The position numbers and the translations under genes were made by a program. The notes under the pieces are model-generated. The model had not been told where the DNA came from, did not search any database, and saw only the letters and a program-made list of their open reading frames with translations. Shown piece after piece: positions 55,767 to 64,000 of a stretch of 64,000 nucleotides of DNA. The DNA is from Anaerolineae bacterium (GTDB lineage: Bacteria > Chloroflexota > Anaerolineae > Aggregatilineales > Phototrophicaceae), in the NCBI GenBank assembly GCA_022843745.1, contig JALHNB010000027.1, forward strand, positions 27,881 to 91,880, written 5' to 3'. Within the stretch, counting starts at the first letter, position 1. Each line of letters starts with the position of its first letter.

Positions 55767-55937
55767 ACGCTGGCTCCTTCAAACACTGCCTCTCATTATA
55801 ATTTACCTGCCTGGGATTTCGAATGGATTGCGGGGCGGTTACAGAATCGTAATCACTGGTCGGGCAATTAATTGGGATAGTGTCGATTTTTGTCTTGACA
55901 ATCGGTAGGCCGGATGGTATCTTACAACACATCACAC

Positions 55938-56010
55938 GGGGGTGTGGTGTAGCGGTTAACATGCCACCCTGTCAAGGTGGAGATCGCGGGTTCAAATCCC
56001 GTCGCTCCCG
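55938..56010 (+). tRNA. tRNA-Asp (GTC)
   Basis: The cloverleaf is complete. The acceptor stem is GGGGGTG/CGCTCCC with one G-T pair and one T-G pair. The anticodon stem CCACC/GGTGG holds the loop CTGTCAA with anticodon GTC. The T arm has GCGGG-TTCAAAT-CCCGT. The discriminator is G and CCA is not encoded. Confidence 0.96.
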
Positions 56011-56013
56011 CAG

Positions 56014-56050
56014 TGGCTAATTGTTTCAAGAGTTGAAACATTCATAGCCA
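56014..56050. repeat. Hairpin following tRNA-Asp
   Basis: TGGCTA/TAGCCA and TGTTTCAA/TTGAAACA form a long nearly perfect stem-loop that starts three bases past the tRNA. It may help define the 3' end of the tRNA precursor. Confidence 0.55.
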
Positions 56051-56063
56051 ATAGATCAGAACG

Positions 56064-56102
56064 AACAGCGTCCATAACTTCTTTGGGCGCTGTTGTATTT
56101 TC
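56064..56102 (+). terminator. Terminator downstream of tRNA-Asp
   Basis: AACAGCGTCC (56064-56073) pairs with GGGCGCTGTT (56085-56094), with one T-G pair. GTATTTTCTCC follows. The T content is moderate. Confidence 0.6.
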
Positions 56103-56343
56103 TCCTAATATCACCGCAACGCTACTATGTAAGATACCAATATTTATCATTACTGAACCCCATTTACTAATTTTTCAAATACGTGGCTTTCTTCCGCTAT
56201 GGTATTCTTCACCCCATACAATCCACATACTTCCTGCTATCAAATCTACGAAGTCTAGCGATCCTAATTTTTAGGGGCAGACGATCAAAAGAAACTTGCT
56301 TATGCTATATGAAGGTTAATTAGGCTGGTTAGGTTGAGACTAC
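56103..56343. other. A/T-rich intergenic region before the TIR-HEAT gene
   Basis: I find no gene here. The composition turns visibly A/T-rich from this point, unlike the DNA to the left of tRNA-Asp, which suggests the left edge of acquired DNA. No copy of the tRNA 3' end was found to mark an attachment site. Confidence 0.4.
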
Positions 56344-57369
56344 ATGGATGAAGCTAGAATTTTCATCAGCTATGCTAAAGAACAATTTACGATTGCGGGT
56401 CAACTAAAGGGTGATTTGACTCAACATCATTATAGTATTTGGATGGATAGCGATAGCATACCTGGAGGGGAATTGTGGAAAGCTGCCATAATAAAAGGTA
56501 TAGAACATTCTGTTGTGATGATAATTCTAGTCACATCAGATGCAATAAAATCTCAAAATGTAAGAGATGAAATTAAAATTGCACATAGTTTCAACAAACC
56601 CATCATTCCTCTTATCATGGATGAGTTTGAAGATTTTGTTAAGATACTTAAAATACTTGATTTAGACCAAGAACAAGCAATAGATTTTTCTTCTTTAGGA
56701 TACGATTTAGGTATTTCCAAGTTGCTTCAAGCTTTAGAGTATTGGATTTTTCCTTACCAATTGGCTGAGGAGCTTAATCACTATAGTCCACTTGTTCGTA
56801 TACGTGGAGTAGATACCTTAATTTCAACTACACCAGTAATGAAAACTCGTCAGGTGTTCTTCCTAGTTATTGACGCGATTAATAAAGAACTAGAATCTCA
56901 AGTGAAATGTAAATTGATTGATGCTTTGGCAACATTTAAGTTCCCTGAAGTTGTTGATTTGCTCATCGAACTTTTGGAGATATTTTTAGACGAATCCAGA
57001 CCTGATAAGGACAATATTACCATATCCACTATCATTCATCGTTTAGGTTCAATAGGGATGGATAATCCTAAAGCTATTAAAGTAATGACCGCAGCGCTTA
57101 AAGACCGAGTGATTTATATAAGACAATATGCAGCCGAAATGCTTGGGAAATCGAGCGATGAATCGGTTAAAGAATTAGGTTTTTCATCCCTGATTAATTT
57201 ACTATATGACCCCGAAAATCGTATAGGTCAACTTGATGTGGTAAGCGCTTTAGGTAGATTTGGGGATAAGAGAGCAATAGAGCATCTAATTCCATTTCTA
57301 ACGGACAAAAATGAATATATGCGACCAAGGGCTGAAACAGCATTAAAAGAGCTTGGTTATGAAGAATAA
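56344..57369 (+). CDS. TIR domain-HEAT repeat protein (candidate defence NADase)
   Basis: This two-part protein has 341 residues. The N-terminal TIR-like domain (residues 3-125) starts RIFISYAKEQF and contains DSDSIPGGELWKAAIIKGI. E76 in NVRDEIKIA is at the place of the catalytic Glu in NAD-cleaving TIR domains. Residues about 140-340 form HEAT-like helical repeats with motifs such as VIYIRQYAAEMLGK and MRPRAETALKELG. This pattern of a toxic TIR effector fused to a sensing scaffold is known from bacterial anti-phage proteins. The gene is strikingly A/T-rich and lies next to a tRNA, which is consistent with transfer. Its function is inferred, and no partner gene is visible. Confidence 0.8.
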   Translation: MDEARIFISYAKEQFTIAGQLKGDLTQHHYSIWMDSDSIPGGELWKAAIIKGIEHSVVMIILVTSDAIKSQNVRDEIKIAHSFNKPIIPLIMDEFEDFVKILKILDLDQEQAIDFSSLGYDLGISKLLQALEYWIFPYQLAEELNHYSPLVRIRGVDTLISTTPVMKTRQVFFLVIDAINKELESQVKCKLIDALATFKFPEVVDLLIELLEIFLDESRPDKDNITISTIIHRLGSIGMDNPKAIKVMTAALKDRVIYIRQYAAEMLGKSSDESVKELGFSSLINLLYDPENRIGQLDVVSALGRFGDKRAIEHLIPFLTDKNEYMRPRAETALKELGYEE

Positions 57370-57375
57370 ACGAAT

Positions 57376-57528
57376 CGCAATCACGAACTCAGCGAATAGC
57401 GGCAAATGATCGCTGCCGACAAATTCGCTTGCCACGCGCGGGTTGCCTGTAAACCAGCACTGTGCCAGATGTAACCCATCCGCACCAGCGGCGGTAAAAA
57501 AGCCGGAAGTCCTAACGCCATCGTTTCT
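57376..57528 (-). pseudogene. C-terminal fragment of an endonuclease/exonuclease/phosphatase protein
   Basis: Reading the minus strand from 57528 gives a frame with GVRTSGFFTAAGADG, then CWFTGNPRVASEF and the hallmark GSDHLPLFAEF. This is the end of an endonuclease/exonuclease/phosphatase-family protein. A stop codon lies immediately upstream and the catalytic N-terminal part is missing, so only a remnant survives. It abuts the 3' end of the TIR-HEAT gene. Confidence 0.65.
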
Positions 57529-60191
<2,663 letters not shown>

Positions 60192-60288
60192 TCTTGACGA
60201 ACCGTCAAATGTCGGTTGATGTCTGCGAACATAGCCCTTCCAGCGCGGCGGTTTTAGAAGAAACCCAACTATAAATCAGTAATCCCTT

Positions 60289-60325
60289 AAAGCTCAGAAA
60301 TAATTTTCTGGGCTTTTTGTTTTAT
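60289..60325 (+). terminator. katG terminator
   Basis: AAAGCTCAGAAA (60289-60300) pairs with TTTCTGGGCTTT (60305-60316) around TAAT, with one T-G pair. TTGTTTTAT follows. This is a good intrinsic terminator about 100 bases past the katG stop. Confidence 0.85.
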
Positions 60326-60456
60326 TGGATTTGTCTCCGCATCAATTTTACGGATAATTAGAGATACTTATCTCTACTGACAGTATCGCCTTATATCCCC
60401 AGACCTAAATGTCGGGATTTTACGGCGCTTTCCGATCAGGTATTAGGAGAGGCACG

Positions 60457-61608
60457 ATGATCGAAATTCGTTCGTCGCAATTGACAGGCGCGGAAGTGGC
60501 CTGGTTTGCGCCGCTATGCAGCGATGATTATGAGTATCTGGGCGTGCCGGACAACCGCTTTAAAAGCACTTTTGCCCACACATCCAATATTGTGCGGACC
60601 GCTGATCGACTTGGATACCGGAATATTTTATGCCCGTCATCGTATCAGGTCGGGCAGGATACGCTGACATTTGCTTCGGCTGTCGCTCCCATGACTCAAA
60701 ATATCAACCTGCTGACGGCGGTTCGCTGCGGTGAACTTCACCCGCCGATGCTGGCGCGAACGATTGCGACCCTCGATCATATTCTGCAAGGCCGCCTGAC
60801 GATCAATATTATTTCGTCCGAGATGCCCGGTGAAACGCTTGATTCGCGAGGCCGTTATCAGCGTTCGCGCGAGGTGATTCAAATTCTGAAGCAAGCCTGG
60901 AATCTGGATCATATTGATTTCGAGGGTGAGTTTTACAATATTAAACTCAGCACCACCGATCCGGTGAAGCCTTACCAGCAAAACGGCGGCCCGCTGCTGT
61001 ATTTCGGCGGTTATTCGCCGGATGGCAAGGATTTGTGCGCGGAACACTGCGATGTTTACCTGATGTGGCCGGAAACGGAAGAAAATCTACGCGGGCATAT
61101 GGAAGATTTGACGGCACGTGCCGTCAGATATGGACGCAAAATCGACTACGGCCTGCGCGTACATATGATTGTCCGTGAGACAGAATCAAAAGCCCGCGCT
61201 GCTGCGGATCGTTTGGTTTCGAAATTAGACGATGTATTAGGGACTGAGATTCGCAACCGCGCCCAGGATGCCAAAACGCTCGGTGTCGCTTTGCAGGCGC
61301 AGGCGCGTGAAAAGGCCGACAGCGAAGGCTATGTCGAGCCGCATATGTGGACGGGGATAGGGCGGGCGCGTTCGGGTTGTGGAGCAGCGCTGGTGGGCGA
61401 TCCCGATCAAATTCTGGCGAAAATCAAGCGTTATATGGATATGGGGATACGCGCGTTTATCTTTTCCGGCTATCCACATCTTGATGAGTGCGAATTGTTT
61501 GGACGCTATGTTTTGCCGAACCTTGAAACCGTGTCGCTGCCGCAAGCGTTGGGGCGCATTCCAGATGGCGTACCGGAAACGCCTTTGGGAATGGGTGAGC
61601 GTCGCTGA
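60457..61608 (+). CDS. LLM-class flavin-dependent monooxygenase (SsuD-like)
   Basis: This FMNH2-dependent monooxygenase of the luciferase-like/alkanesulfonate type has 383 residues. The TIM-barrel pattern includes [37 protein letters not shown] and the conserved [16 protein letters not shown]. The ATG at 60457 is chosen because TTAGGAGAGG lies directly upstream. Relatives release sulfite from alkanesulfonates or hydroxylate other small molecules. No SsuE-type flavin reductase or SsuABC transporter is present, so the substrate is open. It pairs with a lactonase-like gene 33 bases downstream. Confidence 0.9.
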   Translation: MIEIRSSQLTGAEVAWFAPLCSDDYEYLGVPDNRFKSTFAHTSNIVRTADRLGYRNILCPSSYQVGQDTLTFASAVAPMTQNINLLTAVRCGELHPPMLARTIATLDHILQGRLTINIISSEMPGETLDSRGRYQRSREVIQILKQAWNLDHIDFEGEFYNIKLSTTDPVKPYQQNGGPLLYFGGYSPDGKDLCAEHCDVYLMWPETEENLRGHMEDLTARAVRYGRKIDYGLRVHMIVRETESKARAAADRLVSKLDDVLGTEIRNRAQDAKTLGVALQAQAREKADSEGYVEPHMWTGIGRARSGCGAALVGDPDQILAKIKRYMDMGIRAFIFSGYPHLDECELFGRYVLPNLETVSLPQALGRIPDGVPETPLGMGERR

Positions 61609-61641
61609 TAGATCATTTATTTATTCAAAAAGTGAGGACTT

Positions 61642-62496
61642 ATGCCTGATTTTCCAATTATTGATACGCATCTGCATGTCTGGGAACCCAATCGGCTGCG
61701 CTACCCATGGCTGGATGGCAATCCGCTGCTGAACAAGCCTTATCTCCTCTCGGACTATAATCGCGCCACCAGTCCTGTAAAAATTGAAAAACTGGTCTTT
61801 TTGCAATGCGAATGTGTTCCCGATCAGTTCATGGATGAAGCGGACTGGGTGACACAATTAGCAGGCGAAGACACGCGACTTCAAGGCATCGTCCCCTGGG
61901 CGCCACTCGAAAAAGGCGATGCCGCGAAAGCTGATCTGGAGAAATTGGCAGCTAACCCACTTATCAAAGGCATCCGCCGTATTATTCAGTTTGAGCCGGA
62001 CATTGAATTTTGCCTGCAACCGGATTTTGTCAAAGGTGTTCAGGCATTGTGCGATTTTGGCCTGCATTTCGAAATCTGCATTTCGCACATTCAGATGGCG
62101 AACACGATCAAGCTCGTCCAGCAGTGTCCAAACGTGCGCTTTATTCTGGATCATATCGGCAAGCCGGATATTAAAAATCATGTTCTCGATCCCTGGCGGC
62201 AGGAAATCAAGAAGCTGTCTGAAATGCCGAACGTGTGGTGCAAAATATCCGGGCTGGTGACGGAAGCCGATCATCAAAAGTGGACGAAAGGCGATCTCAA
62301 ACCCTATATTGACCATGTGATTGGGTGCTTCGGATTTGATCGCGTCATGTACGGCGGGGACTGGCCGGTGGCTTTCCAGGCGACGGAATATCCGCGATGG
62401 GTGGAGACATTGGAATGGGCGGTCAGCGGTAGTTCGGAAAATGAGCTTCGAAAGCTGTTTCGCGATAACGCCAACAAATTTTATGTCTTGGGTTAA
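61642..62496 (+). CDS. Amidohydrolase family 2 (lactonase-like)
   Basis: This TIM-barrel hydrolase has 284 residues and belongs to the amidohydrolase-2 group, which contains sugar-acid lactonases and 2-pyrone-4,6-dicarboxylate lactonase. IIDTHLHVWEPNRLRYPWL carries the HxH pair. ISHIQMANT and LDHIGKPDI supply further His residues, and YGGDWPV supplies the Asp. GAGG lies before the ATG. Together with the monooxygenase it suggests oxidation of a substrate followed by opening of a lactone. The next feature is an insertion sequence. Confidence 0.9.
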   Translation: MPDFPIIDTHLHVWEPNRLRYPWLDGNPLLNKPYLLSDYNRATSPVKIEKLVFLQCECVPDQFMDEADWVTQLAGEDTRLQGIVPWAPLEKGDAAKADLEKLAANPLIKGIRRIIQFEPDIEFCLQPDFVKGVQALCDFGLHFEICISHIQMANTIKLVQQCPNVRFILDHIGKPDIKNHVLDPWRQEIKKLSEMPNVWCKISGLVTEADHQKWTKGDLKPYIDHVIGCFGFDRVMYGGDWPVAFQATEYPRWVETLEWAVSGSSENELRKLFRDNANKFYVLG

Positions 62497-62582
62497 ACTT
62501 GGCCTAAGACCGTGTTTGAAATTCATTTTGTGTTGATAATCGCCACAAAAAATTTGATTTGACTCCCCCTCTCTCGCTTGCG

Positions 62583-64000
62583 GCTATGCATTACCCACAA
62601 ATTTGGGAGGGTAAAAAGTGGGGTTAGAATAGAAGAAAAAAGGAGAGGACCGAAAAAATGGGTGCGAAATTACCAGATGCACGGTTATATGCGCGGTTGG
62701 AAGGGCTCGTGGAACAACTGAGCAAAGCCCCCATGAGTGGCATACCGCAAGCGTGTGGTAGCGTGCATGAAAGTAAAGCCGCCTACCGTTTTTTGGGGTA
62801 ACGAACGAGTGAGTCACGAAGCGATCATCGAAGTACAAAGAGCAGAAACGTTGCTGCGGATGAGAGAAGAGGACAAAGTGCTGCTGGTGCAGGATACCAC
62901 CAGCTTCAATTTCAGCCATCATGCGGCAACGGCGGGTTTAGGACCACTGGAGAACCCGCACTGTCGCGGATTTTTAGCGCATAGCACCCTAGCGGTAAGT
63001 CGAGTGGGCGTACCGTTAGGCTTGATGGAGCAGCAGGTATGGGTGCGATACGATGAGGAAAGTGGGAAGCGCCACCAGCGTCACCAGCGTCCCTTTGAGG
63101 CGAAGGAAAGTTACAAATGGGTAAAAGGGCTTCCGAAAGCAGACCAAACCAACAGGGGGCAGGGATATGTGGTGGTGTGCGATGCGGAAGCCCATATCTA
63201 TGAATTCTTGGACGAGATGGTGGAGCAAGGCTTAGATTTCATTGTACGGGCAGCCGATGGGCGGGGGTTCACCGAAGCGGGACAAGCCTTATTTGCCTCC
63301 ATCGCCCAGCAAACGGTTCAGCAGCGGTTTACGCTGTGGCTGAAACGCCGCCCAGATCGAGAAGCGCGGGAGGCTGAAGTTGAACTGCGTTTTGGTCAAG
63401 TGACCCTGAAACGTCCGCAGCGGGCAACGGCCAGAGGGGAAACGCTGACGGTGTTTGTCGTCGATGTGTTGGAACCCCATCCACCCGCAGGCGAAGAAGC
63501 GGTTCACTGGGTGTTATTGACCTCGCTGCCCGTGCTGACGGTCGAGCAGGCTCAACAAATCACCCTGTGGTACAGCTACCGCTGGGTTGTTGAACGCTTT
63601 CACTATGTGCTCAAGAGCGGCTGCAAACTGGAAGAAAGCCAATTACGTCAACAAGCTGGGCTTGAGCGCTTGTTGGCCGTTTACAGTGGTGTCGCCTGGA
63701 AACTGCTCTGGCTCACTTACCAAGCGCGTCAAACACCCGATGTCGCCTGCACCCTTGCTTTACAACCGACCGAGTGGCAAGCGCTTTATGCGTTTATCCA
63801 TCGCACCCACACTCTCCCTGATTCCCCTCCATCTTTATGCCAAGCCGTTCGTTGGATTGGGCAACTCGGTGGCTTTTTAGCTCGCACTGCCGATGGTGAA
63901 CCGGGCGTTAAAGTCCTGTGGCGCGGTTGGACACGCCTCCAGGACATTGCCCAAACTTGGTCTATTTTTCACCCTCCCCAAGATGTGGGTAATGTATAGC
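62583..64000 (+). mobile_element. IS4-family insertion sequence
   Basis: The two ends are imperfect inverted repeats of about 34 bases. The left end begins GCTATGCATTACCCACA at 62583. The reverse complement of the right end begins GCTATACATTACCCACA at 64000. Both continue with GGGAGGGT and an A run. The 1.4-kb element contains one transposase gene whose stop codon falls inside the right repeat. The right end coincides with the window edge, so a target duplication cannot be checked. Confidence 0.9.
62658..63999 (+). pseudogene. IS4-family transposase gene with a frameshift
   Basis: Translation from the ATG at 62658 (AGGAGAGGAC upstream) gives MGAKLPDARLYARLEGL to SKAAYRFFG and stops at 62801. 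The rest continues in the +1 frame from about 62795 as WGNERVSHEAII to the TAG at 63999. The break lies at a run of six T and four G. The DDE residues are present: Asp in VLLVQDTTSF, Asp in VVVCDAEAH, and the family motif Y-X2-R-X3-E-X6-K in YSYRWVVERFHYVLK. Removing one base in the T/G run would restore a normal protein of about 446 residues. A true mutation, a sequencing error or recoding could each explain it. Confidence 0.85.

Noticed and set aside
62789..62798. Programmed frameshift in the transposase gene
   Set aside because: The change needed is +1, and no convincing recoding signal is seen; mutation or a homopolymer error is simpler.

Overview
The window is dense bacterial DNA of medium GC content, probably from a member of the Chloroflexota related to Anaerolineae. 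That assignment is an inference from Thr/Pro-rich LysM and SH3 lipoproteins, a valS T-box leader, NDH-2, KatG, and many sugar and branched-chain-type ABC importers. No rRNA or phylogenetic marker was available to confirm it.

Housekeeping block (1-13.9 kb). The end of one envelope protein is followed by a LysM lipoprotein. Then come mutL, a soluble PAS-type histidine kinase, a mini HEAT protein, valS with a complete T-box leader and promoter, a fatty acid desaturase fused to a Rieske domain, udk, tRNA-Thr, purH and a type II NADH dehydrogenase.

Uptake and sugar block (13.9-24.8 kb). An oligopeptide-type ABC importer operon (binding protein, esterase, two permeases, an SH3 lipoprotein) has no ATPase gene in the window. 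It lies behind a LacI-family repressor gene whose own promoter overlaps a LacI-type operator. A COG0523 GTPase and a GH116 glycosidase follow on the other strand.

Carbamoyltransferase block (24.8-30.1 kb). A NodU/CmcH-type carbamoyltransferase is packed with three small membrane proteins, including a DUF5989 protein. A GT4 glycosyltransferase and a CelD/FemAB-type acyltransferase lie nearby, which suggests modification of an exported glycan or glycolipid.

Catabolic island (30.2-54.1 kb). Two complete Liv-type ABC importers, both on the minus strand, flank a plus-strand run of ten genes: a xylose-isomerase-like TIM barrel, a Zn-dehydrogenase, a hexulose-phosphate-synthase-like enzyme, a LarA/DUF2088 protein, a PhyH dioxygenase, an RPE-like protein with an altered metal site, a Gfo/Idh/MocA enzyme, a GMC oxidoreductase, a GlcG/HbpS-like protein and a ROK kinase. 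An SDR, a sarcosine-oxidase-like enzyme and a GH4 glycosidase follow. Together they look like a pathway for an oxidised sugar, aldonate or glycoside that matches no textbook route. This is the best candidate for an undescribed system in the window.

Right end (54.1-64 kb). A membrane histidine kinase without a partner regulator is followed by tRNA-Asp. Next is an A/T-rich gene joining a TIR domain to HEAT repeats, a candidate NAD-consuming defence protein, which abuts the truncated end of an endonuclease/exonuclease/phosphatase gene. After that come katG, an SsuD-like flavin monooxygenase, a lactonase-like amidohydrolase, and an IS4-family insertion sequence whose two inverted repeats are both visible but whose transposase gene carries a frameshift.
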